64,000 nucleotides of DNA from Anaspis maculata (lineage: Eukaryota > Arthropoda > Insecta > Coleoptera > Scraptiidae), in contig OX421962.1 in NCBI GenBank assembly GCA_949128115.1, positions 63,033,787 through 63,097,786 of the forward strand, written 5' to 3'. The notes beneath the pieces are model-generated. The model had not been told where the DNA came from, searched no databases, and saw only the letters and a program-made list of their open reading frames with translations. Below are positions 24,045-35,473 of the stretch, in pieces. The position numbers and the translations under genes were made by a program. Numbering within the stretch: position 1 is the stretch's first letter; each line of letters begins with the position of its first letter.

Positions 24045-25132
24045 TAAGGATGACAGACTTTTCCCTGTTTTTTTTGCGTTGTACTCTGTTTTCATTTGTG
24101 GGCAATGTTTGTCTGCTCGTAATGATATGTTATTTATTTATTTTAATTATTGTTTTTTCCTCCATATAACATTTTCTTTTGTTGTTAGACAATAGAGCAT
24201 ATTATTACTTATTATTAGTACTATAAATAAATAAATATATATGAATGAATAAGTACTATTATTGTTACTCGTTGTCTAAAAAAATGCTCAGCATAATCAC
24301 AATATGTTCCCTTCCTTTAGTGGGGAAAGGTCGTAAAAGTAAAAATGAATGCATCAGTTAGGTAATGTCAGCCACCTGAAAGTCCTGTTTCACTAAATCA
24401 ATCAAACCGAAACTTAAGTAAGTATTAGATACATCTACACCAAAGTTTAATTAGGGATAATCAGGTTTTATACGGTAAATTAACGTAATCGTTAAAAATC
24501 ACGTAGCGTTGAAATCGTCTTTTTAAGTAGGCTCTAAAGCTGATAAAATGTAAAACACCTGTGAACGTGTGTGGCGCATCGTACCTGCACGTAGGTATAT
24601 TACATTTTACAATAAAGTAGAACAACAAATTCATCATCGTAAAGAAAGACAAGAGAATATTGCAATTCTAATTAGTGAAATATATTGCTTCTTGATGGGT
24701 GGCTGCATCAGGTGGATGCGTATATTTTATTGATGGAAATCTTGGGATTACGATTTTTTACATGTCAGGAATTTCCATCGGAATTTGAAATCGCAATAAG
24801 GCAGGCACAGACACTTGATTATGTGTACCACGGCTTTGATAGAGTTTCCCAGTAAAAATGCCTTTCTGACTGAAAGGAGGCGAAAGTGCTGGAGATTTCT
24901 GCAGATTTCAGCATTCAGCTTGTACACTGAATAAATAAAATCCTTTCATTTTCTTATCACTCGAACTCAGGTGTTTTTGCAAGTGTTCTTCACTGCGCCC
25001 GTCAACAAAAAGTTGATCATTTCTTTCAAGCTAGGTTGCTCTTGAAAATCTTCCGAAATTAAACACAATGGCAAGTATACCCGCATCAGTATTTTCTTGA
25101 TTTTTATTGAAACTATCCGCCGTTTTTTGCAG
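24045..25132. other. Spacer upstream of the unidentified gene
   Basis: AT-rich. A loose inverted pair (GTTAGACAATAGAGCATATT and its partner near 24266-24285) surrounds TTATTATT/AATAAATA low-complexity DNA at 24130-24260. Earlier exons of the 25133-26068 gene may lie here, but I could not identify them. Confidence 0.35.
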
Positions 25133-26068
25133 GACGTATCAAACTGTGATTTGACGTGTCTTTCGGAACAGACCATCGTTCAGATTATCCACCAAGGTAG
25201 CAGAGTCACAGGAGAAGTTTATTCAGTTCTCAAGCTTCTGAAATATGAAATTGCTTTCGAAGAAAATCCCACAGAAAAAATAGTGGTGGCTGGGTCGCAG
25301 ATTAAGACTAAGGGAGACACATTTGGAATCGGCGATGCAATTCAAGTTTTCCGAAGCCAATCTACGGCCAAAATCTGTAAAATTTTGGATCATAGTGTGT
25401 ATTTGATCGGTATGTTTCCTGTTTCTCCTTCTTTTCAAACATAGTATTATTATCGTTAATCTTCATGCAGTTACAGTGAAACCTGTAACGTGTGGTTAAT
25501 ACCTAAACCCATAAGTGTGATCACATAATCGAAGATTAGTATTAGGTACATACCAAGGCTGAGAAAGCATCATCATAGCTAAGGCGTCAGATTAAAAGAC
25601 GTCGAAGCTGTAATCGTTTCCTCAACCGTAGTTTATATAAGATTTCTGTTAACTGGAAAATCGACATCACCATTCAGGAACAGGAACAGTTGCAGAGACC
25701 AGGATGTGAACAGAAAATCCCACAGAGGACCCATCGCAGTCAAAATGTTATGATCTGATTATACCTATACGTTTTTCACGTCTCATTACTCCAAAAAAGA
25801 AATTTATTGATCTTACGCTAATGAAGATCTAACTTACTTACTTGATGAGATAGGTACTTCTATATTTTGATAAAGTTATTAAGACAATTATTTTTCAGAA
25901 ATGCTTGTAAGTGGGCAGTTTGGTTGGTACAAGAGACCAGAAGTGATTGTGCGAAAGAATCATGAATTGTCGGGGGAAGAAGCTACACTACTTGAAAAGA
26001 AGAATGAAGCTAATACACCATTGATCTGTGATGCTGATGATGACGATTCAGCAAGCGAGCAATCGTGA
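25133..26068 (+). CDS. Two 3' exons of an unidentified spliced gene
   Basis: Exon A is 25133-25409, preceded by a pyrimidine-rich tract ending TTTTTTGCAG and followed by GTATGT. Exon B is 25899-26068, preceded by TTATTTTTCAG and ending at TGA. Their lengths (277 + 170 = 447 nt) join in frame to give 148 codons, which supports a real intron. The peptide runs from DVSNCDLTCLSEQ through GSQIKTKGDTFGIGDAIQVF and GQFGWYKRPEVIVRK to an acidic tail, DADDDDSASEQS. The middle loosely recalls chromatin-reader folds such as BAH, with KGD...GDA...W-Y-RPE, but this is a hint and not an assignment. The start exon was not found. A gene fragment or pseudogene is possible. Confidence 0.5.
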
Positions 26069-28320
26069 AATGGGAAGTTTGGTCTATATAAACATTTGTT
26101 GGATTTTACACTACAATTCGATTACAATAATATGGAAGTTTCTAGAGTAGCTGAAATAATAGAATGAAGTGATTTATGTATGCTGTGTGTATTTACCTCC
26201 TCGTTATTTTTGTATTTTTTATCGTCATAGCATTTATAATACTTATTGTACATATTTATCCTCGTCTTAATCACTTATTAAATAATATTCATTCCTACAG
26301 CTTGGTTTACACCAATGACGTTTATTATATCGTGTGATCAAATGAATTGTCACTTTAGGCAGGCTGTGGCTTGGTCAAATTCAGGGGTGCGAAAGTGCGT
26401 TTGGCGTTCGGCTAGGGCACAACCTGCCTAAATTAAGATATCATTTGATCATTTGGTCACACGATAGGTATAAATCCCGATTTTTGTCAAGACTCTGTCC
26501 GTTTGTTTGATGCAGGTATGTCATGACCATAAACCATATACAAGCTACCTTATAGTATTCACCGATGCTCACAGTTTTACCGTCAGTCAACGGTTTAGCT
26601 AATGTCTGAAATGGTAGTTAAGGTGCTTACAAAATCTGAGAGTAATTAAATTTCCAAACAAACAAATGCTTGAATGATCGATGTTTGGCTATATATTTTC
26701 GCACTCATTAAACCTTTATTATGCCCACCTCAAGTGTTGGCAAAATTTACTTTCGCATACAATCTGTCATCTGCCGAACTTCAAGATTAATTGAACAGAT
26801 ACAAAAAGTACAATTTGCACGCCGACAAAAAACCAAACTAGATCAAATCAAGCATCAACGAAATAAAAAGCACCCGAATTGCTCATACCAGAATCTGACC
26901 AACCTACGTTGCTGCACAATGGACCGTTATGCCCACTCGGACAATAATACTGCAATAATTGTTGTTATCCGTATCTATAAGCGACGTTTAACATCTCGTT
27001 AAAAATGTGGGTTATACACTTTTATGTGTGTGTGTTGTTGCAAAATTAAACGTAATTGGTCGTATAAACGCGGTCCATGCCAATTATAAAGTTTTAAATG
27101 GGCGTTTTTGGAATTTCGCTCACGTTTTTGATATGTAAACAATGGGATCAGGAAAGTAAAACTGGACAAATAATTGAACATTCTGCACATCACTCTGTAT
27201 AGGTACATACATATTAAGTAGGTATAGTGTAGTAAGCACGGAAAATGTTATTAGGTACGCCAAGATTTTATGACGCAGTTACTGACCTTTCTCTCAAATT
27301 TTTCATTGTTGCCCAGGTTTATTTCTACTTTATAGTGCTGCAACAATTTTGGCTTTTTTTGGAAGGTCCGACTTCCCTTGACTGGCGTATCCACCATTTT
27401 TAAATTAGTGTAATCAGTTCATTTTCCTTATCAGCTGTTAGGAGTACGTTTTTATCTCTTTGGTACTAAATATCTTCGCTGGTAACTGGTCATTATTATG
27501 GTCTTTCTAACAGCTATGCAGTGGCATGTTTTGACCATAAAATGCAGGGTGCTTTCGTGCTTTCGCCTAATGTCCGGACCATGTTAAGAGACCTCAGCTG
27601 AAACGACGAATCTCCCATATTTGCCCAAACGGTGGATGCGCCGATCAAGAACGAACACTCCGTGCCTGTTGCATATCTATGCGAAAAGATGTGGAGGAAC
27701 AAGTGTTCTTACTGGCATTATTCGAAAGAACGACTCTTTCTGTATGTCTCGACTATAAAAATTCTATCTTTTTCGAATTCACTACTTGAAAAAAGTATCG
27801 TCACTTGTGGACCATGTCGCCAAATTTTCGTTTGTCCTACTGATAAAGCCACAGCTTGTTTTGGTATCTATTATTTCGGGTTAATCTTGAAGCGACACTA
27901 TTTGATGAGACGAGACTATTGTTCGTCTCGACTATTTACTGCTTTACGTTTTGCTCGAGTTGAAGAGATTTTTTCAAGAAAACAGAATTCACTGGTTTGG
28001 CATCCCTGCAGTATCAAGCACACACTCTGTCGGACTGACATTGTCTTGTTGCCAGTTGTGAATTTTTCTTTGTTGTTATATTCGTTGTTCTAGAAATCTC
28101 AAGATCCAAGATCCAACAATGTTTGTTTCGAGCCCGGATGGAAGGAAGTTAATTAGGTAGAACAAGAGGTAGAAGTTGTTTGTTTATGCCGCCATGATGA
28201 GCTTCTGATGTACCTACCACTCAAACCACTCAGAGAAGGTTGATGGAAAGTATTCTAGGCACCAACATTTCTAATCAAGCCATTGCTTGAACTGGGGTCT
28301 TATACCACTTTTTAGCGCAT
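26069..28320. other. Spacer with one MITE, no gene accepted
   Basis: Apart from the inverted repeat at 26325-26468 I see no supported feature. The 153-codon frame at 27632-28093 has no recognisable motif, and I do not call it a gene. Confidence 0.35.
26325..26468. mobile_element. Small MITE with CGTGTGATCAAATGA ends
   Basis: Left end ATCGTGTGATCAAATGA with TTTAGGCAGGCTGTGG. The right end carries the reverse complement of both words in the same spacing (CAACCTGCCTAAATTAAG, then TCATTTGATCATTTGG and TCACACGAT). It shares its motif style with the elements at 36861-37155. Confidence 0.7.
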
Positions 28321-28419
28321 TTTCCATCTTGATGAAAATCACTATTGCAGCCGCTTTGTCCGTCCGTTCGTCCGTTCCTCGAACTCCTCGCAAACTAGAC
28401 GCCCTAGCTTTCTGATTTT

Positions 28420-29043
28420 CTCGCTGTTACATAGCTGCCACCCCCAGAGCGTGGCTAGGCTATATTGAATGTCTATATCGCGCCGCGAACATAGAGAAAA
28501 CCGCCCCCGATTTTCTTGAAATTACATGATATTGCAATTTCTCCCAGACCTAATGCTCTGGTGTTCTCATTTTATGAATAATACATAGTTATATAACACC
28601 ACTCATAAACGTAAACCCAGAAACATTTCATCTTCAATCTGCGTCGCCGGCATGAAAAAATTGCTGAAAATCGCCCCCAATCACTTTAAAATTGAAAACA
28701 TAAACCCCAAGGATAGCGATCTAATTCTTTCGCTATTGAATAGCTGACTAAAAATGGGAAAGGATAGGCTACTTTTGGTTAGTCGCCGCCCCCAGATTCC
28801 GCCCCCAAACGACAAAACTTTCACAATTGTTACTGATTGAGATGTTTTCTCAAACATTTAGAAACTGCCAACTCAAACTGTGCAACATTTGCTTAGCCGA
28901 ACGCTGCCGTTCCCACACGCCGCGCCGCCCCCAAAGAAAGAGATAAATCTCGAGATAAATGAAAAACATAAACCCGAGGACATAGCGATCTAAGTCTCGC
29001 GCTATATGGATAGCTGAATAAAGATGAGAAAGGATAGGCTTGA
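28420..29043. repeat. Imperfect repeats with CCGCCCCC blocks
   Basis: An approximately 80-bp segment with AAACATAAACCC, ATAGCGATCTAA, TCGCTAT, ATAGCTGA and GAAAGGATAGGCT occurs at about 28694-28772 and again at 28961-29040. Between and before the copies are several CCGCCCCC-type words (near 28500, 28670, 28790 and 28925). A weaker unit may start near 28420. The period is about 265 bp. Confidence 0.55.
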
Positions 29044-29415
29044 TGTCACTTTGAATGTGACTGAACTTTTTGGGTGGCCCATTTCAATTGGCTAGCACTT
29101 TAGTCGATGTGACAAAAAGGAGCAAGATCAATCCTTGTGTCACCCAGGCTCGTTAAAGGGGGAGTCATGGGAACGGGATCGTCTTCGTAGTGATAGTCGC
29201 TTTTTTTCGGCACGGATCACGGATCATGATTCGGAAATCCGCTCACGGGGTTGGTTGGCGGTGGTGTCACGTGCAACCAATCCAACCAATCCACTCAACG
29301 GATTTCCGAATCATGATCCGTGACTCTGGCCGAAAGAAAGCAGCTATCGTCCTAGTAAAGTGCTCGCCAATTGAAATGGTCCACCCAAAAAATACAGTCA
29401 CATTCAAAGTGTCAT
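29044..29415. mobile_element. Inverted-repeat element nested at the left of the large foldback
   Basis: The outer words GTCACTTTGAATGTGACTGA and ATTTCAATTGGC (29045-29105) face their reverse complements at 29355-29415. Inside them, 29189-29352 forms a second inverted repeat with ACGGATCATGATTCGGAAAT facing its complement. A fragment of the inner family recurs at about 49342-49400 (GGATCATGATCTGTGATCCT). Confidence 0.7.
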
Positions 29416-31655
29416 ACCTTTTGGACAAATAAACTGTTTTGAATCGTTTTATGTTTTCTAATTAGCTCACGTGTTGGACTACAACATGTCGTGGGCCGTT
29501 TTTGATACAGGTGTTTCGTATCAATTATACAGGGCGCTCAATCAGGTAGCGCAAAAATGGAAAAGTTTGAACTGGTCCCATTTCACAAAAAATAATTTCT
29601 GGTTTTCTCCAAGTGTTTCAGGGGAGTTATTATAACCAAAACTCGAATAGTTTTCAAATTTTTTTGCCTACCTGCTTTAATTACGGGGTGATCTCAAAAA
29701 TGTAACTTATAAGTTTTGCAGTAATAACTTTATTCGTTTTTGGCCGATTTTGGAAAATGAGGGCTTTTGTTGAAGCTAAAGGCTCAGGTCAGAAGGATCA
29801 AGGATCAGAATTGACTCAAGATGAAAATTCTGGAAAAGTGATTGAATCAAAAGTGACTCAAATGACAAACTTGCTAGAGATCCGGTTTAGGGAAGGTATT
29901 AAACAAATAACAACTTGTCTTCAAACAAACCATTCTTTCTGAACATTTTGAGGTGTTTTCCATTTGTATGGGGCAAAAATTGTGGCAATGAATCCAAATC
30001 AGAAATGGATGCTTCCAACGAAAAAAATCTGTTGTGGGGCGACACAAAACTTTCCCGGCGGTATTCAGGGACGTCAGTAATGAGTTTGATTTAGGCGTCC
30101 CTTCGGGGAAGTTGGATTTAATTGAAAAGTTGATTGAAAAAGTTCTAGTAAGTTGTGCGTTATGCGATCATTCTGCATCCATTGTTGAGCCTACAAAATA
30201 AGTGACAGGTTCTTAGGTTTCCATAGTGATAAAATACTTCGAAAGGTAGAACTAGGAAGACAATTGTTGCGAATTTGGAGAATGCAATGCTGCATCCAGA
30301 CAAGCCCAGACCCAATGTGTCCCTTGAGGACTCCCGATCGAAATCATCTATCCAAAAACTAATCAGGTCATTCCAGGCTGACCTTATGTTTTCGTACCTG
30401 ATTTCGATTTGATTGGAGCTACAGGTAGTTAACTGTTGTGATATCTCAAGAATGCAATGCTAGTTCCACACAAAGGGGTTTACGCAGCCCCAAACAACAC
30501 CTGAAGACACAATTAATCGGGGCGCACTGTTGCCTTCAATGATGCAACCTAAATTATTGTTTGAAAAATAGCCGGTGAAAATCAGTCGCGGATTGAAAAC
30601 CTGGGGCAGAGTTCTAATTGAGTGCAATTCAGGGCCCCCAAGTGGTGACCTCTGAAATGAGACTTCGAGCCCATCAAGAAGTTAGGTCCGAACCACACCT
30701 GAAGGCACGATAGTTCTGAAAACTAAAAAAAGGGGGGGCTCAGTGGGGCTTCAAGAGACACCCGTAGACACCAGGAGCCTAGAGGGCTTCAACGAACCCA
30801 AGAAGACACAAGGCCGCAGTTTTGGCCTGAAACGGCAAAATCTGATAGACACAGATGGGGGCCCCATCAGGGCCTTGAACAGCAGACACCATGGGGATGG
30901 GGCCCTGGTGCCGAATCAAATAAGGGAACTGCACACATTACAGTTTGTACATATACGTCAATGGAATGGGCATACTGAAGTTGCTAAAGCTACAGAAAAC
31001 ACAAGGGGGTTTACGGAGCCCCAAACAACACAAAGGATCGGTTCGCACTGTTGCCCCAAATAATGCAAGAAGATACAAAAGAAAACACCGAGAACCTGCC
31101 GAGAACAGCGTTCATGTTGTCACTTTGACATTGATACGATTCGTAACAAAAACGTAGTTACCTACCGGTTTGGTTGCTATGTTGCTAAAAAAATTGAATA
31201 GGCCAAAAATCGAGGAACAGGCAAGCCCGGCTGAATTCGGCCAGGCCAAACTTTGAAAATTCATAGCGCTTGTCCGGAAAACGGTGGGAAACTCCAACTT
31301 CAGCATTAGTTTGATTCTTTGGTAATGTTGCTTCCTGCCGGGTTTGGTTCACATCTGTCCTATAGATTTTGAATAATTAAATGGCAAAGTTCCAGACTTT
31401 GATATTTTTTATAATTTGACAGACAACAGGTAGGAAAATACTTTTAACTGTTCTGAATACAGTTCTTCAACGGCTTTCAAATGACATATCGCAAGTCAAG
31501 TTCCGTGAGATGTAGCTTCTGTCATTTGCTGATAGTGACACTTCTGTTTGACAGATGACAGCCAAAAACTAATCCGGTCATTCCAGGGCGAAACCATGTC
31601 TGCATATCAAATTTCAAATCGATCGGATAAACGGTTCGGCAGTTATCGTGGAAGA

Positions 31656-31691
<36 letters not shown>

Positions 31692-32652
31692 ACCCACAGA
31701 CAGACATCATTCTGGAAATGGTCTTAATCGACTTGGGGGACCTCAAAATGGATATATCCGGTGAAATCTCAAAACTTTTTTTCTGCACCATTACAATACT
31801 TTCCCTCCATGTTGGTGGGGCCGGGAAAGTAATTCTGGACGTTTTTCACCTAAAAATAGACGTAGCCTGGGTTACGAAGATCAGAACTGGTTCCTATCTC
31901 TTTAAATGTGGAGGAAACATTCGACAATAATAAGGTAGCCTAGGTTACGTGCATTTTCAGTCGAGGAAGGTCCGGTATTATCTTCTGAAAAGTGAATTTG
32001 TAAAATGGGTCCCGCATCGACAATTTTCATCACTTGAAATCGGAAAATACCTCAAAATGTTCGGAAATAAAAGTCTGTTAGAAGGCAAGTTGATTTTTTT
32101 TTAGTTATTTCCGTGAACTTGATTTCTAGGGTGCTTCATATTTAGGTCACTTTTGATTCCTTCGCTTTTTCAAATTTTTTGTCTCCAGTCAGTTCCGATC
32201 TTCGAACCTTCTCATCTGAGTATTAAGCTTCAACAAGAGTCCTTATTTTCCAAAATCGACCAACAATTGGAATAGATATAAATGCCAGACCAGAAGGTTG
32301 CATTTTTGAGATCACTGTGTAACTGGAGAAGATAGACTCAAAATTTTGAAAACTACCTCAAGGTATCGGAACAACATCTTTTCTAGAACACTTGGAAAAA
32401 ATCAAAAACCATTTTTTGTGAAATGGGACCAGTTTAAACTTTTTCATTTTTGCAGTACCTGATTGAGCGCCCTGTATAATTGATACGAAACACCTGTACC
32501 AAAAACGGCCCATGACATGTTGTAATCCAATCCGTGAGCTAATCAGAAGATATTGAACGATTCAAAATAGTTTTTTCATTCAAGAGTTATGTCACTTTGA
32601 ATGTGACTGATTTTTTTGGGTGGACCATTTCAATTGGCGAGCACTTTAGTCC
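29355..32652. mobile_element. 3.3 kb foldback element with about 540-bp arms
   Basis: The left arm (about 29355-29900) and right arm (about 32110-32652) are reverse complements. They share GTGCTCGCCAATTGAAATGG at the tips, then CAATTATACAGGGCGCTCAA, and deeper in CGATTTTGGAAAATGAGG/AAGG. The 2.2 kb between is non-coding and composite. It includes a repeated GGGTTTACGSAGCCCCAAAC block at 30477 and 31004, and a CA microsatellite at 31647-31690. No transposase is visible. Confidence 0.75.
31647..31690. repeat. CA microsatellite
   Basis: About 17 CA units, slightly interrupted at the right. The preceding words (GATCGGATAAACGG ... GGAAGATCACACA) look like the tail of a dispersed repeat that commonly ends in a CA run. 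Confidence 0.8.
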
Positions 32653-33650
32653 AGGAATAATAGCTGTTAACATCGCAAATAGCGAACAAAAATGAAAGCC
32701 AGCCGGATTTTTGCATATAAGCTCAGTTGAGCATGTAGTTTAACATACTAAAAGTCCTCAAGAATCCGGTGTGAGCTTCGGCCGTTGTGGCCTCGAGAAG
32801 AACTTGAGGATCAGTTTTTCGCGTATATCTCATGAACAATAGCACTTGGGATAAAAATTCCCGAAGAGAATTTGTTGGAAATTTTATTGTCTACAAGAAA
32901 GGTCCCAACACATTTTATCGTCAGTCCTCTCCTTCTTTGTCAAAACACGAGAAAATCAAAATAGTCCAGATGCTCGATGCTGAAGACTGTATAGTGCTAG
33001 TAGTCCAGGAATTATAGAAAAAATAGCGAACAAAAATGATAACTAGCCGGATTTTTGTATGAGCTCAGTTAAGCATGTAACGACGACTTCATGGTCATGA
33101 AATTAGAAATATTTTTGGCGATTTACATGTCTTCACCTATTTTGGTTCTTGAGGTACATTTGTTCAACTTTTTATTTTTATGTCACCCTGTATATGCCGC
33201 CGGCATAGTTGGTATTGATGGCATTAAGTTTCAATCAAAAGAGAATGGATCGAACAACACCTCTACCAAGTGGCACCCTGCCATCATAAAACTCAAGGTC
33301 CGTACAGTCTTCGGCATCGAGCATCTGGACTATTTAGCTTTTCTTGTGTTTTGACGAAGAAGGAGTAGACTGATGATGGAATATGTGGGGACCTTTCTTG
33401 TAGACAAGACAATTTCCAACAATTTTGTCCCGAGTGTTTTTTCTCCAAGTGCCATCGTTTACGAGAAAAACACGAAAAACTGATCCTCAAGTTCTTCTCG
33501 AGGCCATAACGGCCGAAGCTCACACCGGATTCTTGAGGACTTTTACTATGTTGAACTACATGCTTAACTGAGCTTATATACAAAAATCCGGCTAGTTATG
33601 ATTTTTGTTCGCTATTTGCGATTTAAACAGCTAAAATTCCTGGACTATAG
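32647..33650. mobile_element. TAGTCCAGGAAT foldback elements, two overlapping copies
   Basis: The left copy begins TAGTCCAGGAATAATAG at 32647, immediately after the end of the preceding foldback. A second start, TAGTCCAGGAATTATAG, occurs at 33001. The right end is ATTCCTGGACTATAG at 33650. Arms contain AGCCGGATTTTTG, CCGGTGTGAGCTTCGGCCGT and AACTTGAGGATCAGTTTTTC and their reverse complements. The middle has TATATGCCGCCGGCATAGTT. Confidence 0.75.
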
Positions 33651-33769
33651 CGGTTTGCGACAAAATTCAGGATTATACTGCAAATTGTGATAAAAGCAAC
33701 CTATTTGGCACAACTATTCCTTGAACCAAAATGAACAATTTGACCCGCTGCACTAATCGAATAACCGCC

Positions 33770-33783
33770 GGGGGGGGGGGGGG
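33770..33783. repeat. Poly(G) run of 14
   Basis: An uninterrupted 14-G run in AT-rich surroundings, between two members of the TAGTCCAGG family. It could be real or an assembly weakness. Confidence 0.75.
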
Positions 33784-34404
33784 CGAGATTTCAAGGGGCT
33801 AACTAAAAGACAACCACTTTTTTAAACATCGAATGCCGCTACAGAACTACGCCAGGGGACGTTTCCTAATCAAACAAATGTCTAGATCATGATTTTGACA
33901 CTGCAAGACGCTACTGTCGCTGGGAGCCCCAGTATCACCCCCAGGTTGAATTTGGGATCTTTCTTGAACTGGATGGCAATGATATCCGAAGTGGACGTGT
34001 GATATGAAGTGAAGCTATGGCCGCCATTATGTGAATTTGAATACGAGTAGTATCTCGTTTCTTTGGCATTGGTCGACAGTGGTGGTGTGGGGTATCATTT
34101 CTAAGGTTTTTAGGATCTCGGAATTCATTTTTGAAAGTAAAAATGGAGTTGGAACAAAATTGAAGAATAGCCTCAAAACGCCATAAAAAAAGTTGACTGT
34201 GTTTTTTCTAAAAGTAGTTGGCCTAGAGAGGGTTTTTCACTGTTATTCCATTTTTAATGTAATTTATCATTATTTCGATTCAAAACACCAAGTTTCGATT
34301 CAATATCTGAAGAATCACTGATATACGGAGAACTATTTTTTTTTCCTAACGACTTCAGTCATCTAAAGATAGTTCAGAAACGGCTCAACATATTTGATCC
34401 AAGT

Positions 34405-34955
34405 TTACGACGACTTTATGACCATGATATTAGAAATATTTTTGGCGATTTACATGTCTTCACCTATTTTGGTTCTTGAGGTACATTTGTTCAACTTTTT
34501 ATTTTTATTTCACCCTGTATATGCCGCCGGCATAGTTGGTATTGATGGCATAAAGTTTCAATCAAAAGAGAATAACACCTCTACCAAGTGACACCCCGCC
34601 GTCATAAAACTCAAGGTCCATACAGTCTTCAGCATCGGGCATCTGGACTATTTTAATTTTCTTGTGTTTTGACAGAGAAAGAGTGAACTGACGATGGAAT
34701 GTGTGAGGACCTTTCTTATAGACAATAAGATCAACAATTTCTTCCCAGGCACTTTCTTTCTAAGTATCATTGTTCACGAGATATACGCGAAAAACTGATC
34801 CTCAAGTTCTTCTCGAGGCCACAACGGCCGAAGCTCACACCGGATTCTTGAGGACTTTTAGTATGTTAAGCTACATGCTTAACTGAGCTTATATACAAAA
34901 ATCCTGCTAGCTCTCATTTTTGTTCGCTATTTTTTCTATAATTCCTGGACTATAG
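34405..34955. repeat. TAGTCCAGG family, right-hand part of a third local copy
   Basis: About 550 bp run parallel to 33088-33650 as a direct repeat, from ACGACGACTTTATG to ATTCCTGGACTATAG. The matching left arm is absent. Confidence 0.75.
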
Positions 34956-35473
34956 GCTGAGTGGCGTTGTGACTGCTTTCGGAATTTTGGGGGACGATGG
35001 GCAATGATTCTTGGGACTGATCCAGAGAAGATCGTCAACGAGCAGTTGGATGTGGTGGTGGTTGTGATGCGGCGGTGGTGTTAGGTCAACGAGCTGTCGC
35101 TTCTTGACGAATGATCTCTCACATTTGAAGGTTTGCTTGAATTTTTTAATATTTCTTCTAAATAATTAAACTTGCCCAACGGTCTGAAGACTTTGAAATG
35201 CAAATTGCCAGGAAGGGGGAACCTCGGGTGAAGCGAGCAGGGAGCCGGCGCGGCGGGGGTATTTCTCCAAAAAGTTTGCATGCGTATGCATTGTAAGGCT
35301 CATCATAGTGACCCTTGAAGTGGACTATCATGGCCACCCGTCAAGCAACTGTCAGGTGCTTTTTTTATGACGTGATTGGCAGTCCATATTAATTTTGAAG
35401 TTCATGTGGGTACCCAATTGGACTGTCAGAAAAGTCAAGTCAGGTTGGGTTAAGATCTCTAGAATGGATAGAA
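34956..35473. other. Region upstream of the endophilin frame
   Basis: No coding signal. A GC-rich patch with GGGAGCCGGCGCGGCGGGGG lies at about 35230-35260. An upstream ATG at 35464 is out of frame with the endophilin start ten bases later and opens a 58-codon overlapping frame. I cannot define a promoter. Confidence 0.4.

Noticed and set aside
27632..28093. 153-codon + strand frame
   Set aside because: Longest unexplained frame in the region, but with low-complexity Cys/Phe/Leu composition, no motif and no splice or neighbour support. Chance is sufficient.
31640..31700. Candidate CRISPR-like or regulatory repeat
   Set aside because: It is an ordinary CA microsatellite without spacers, and the genome is eukaryotic.
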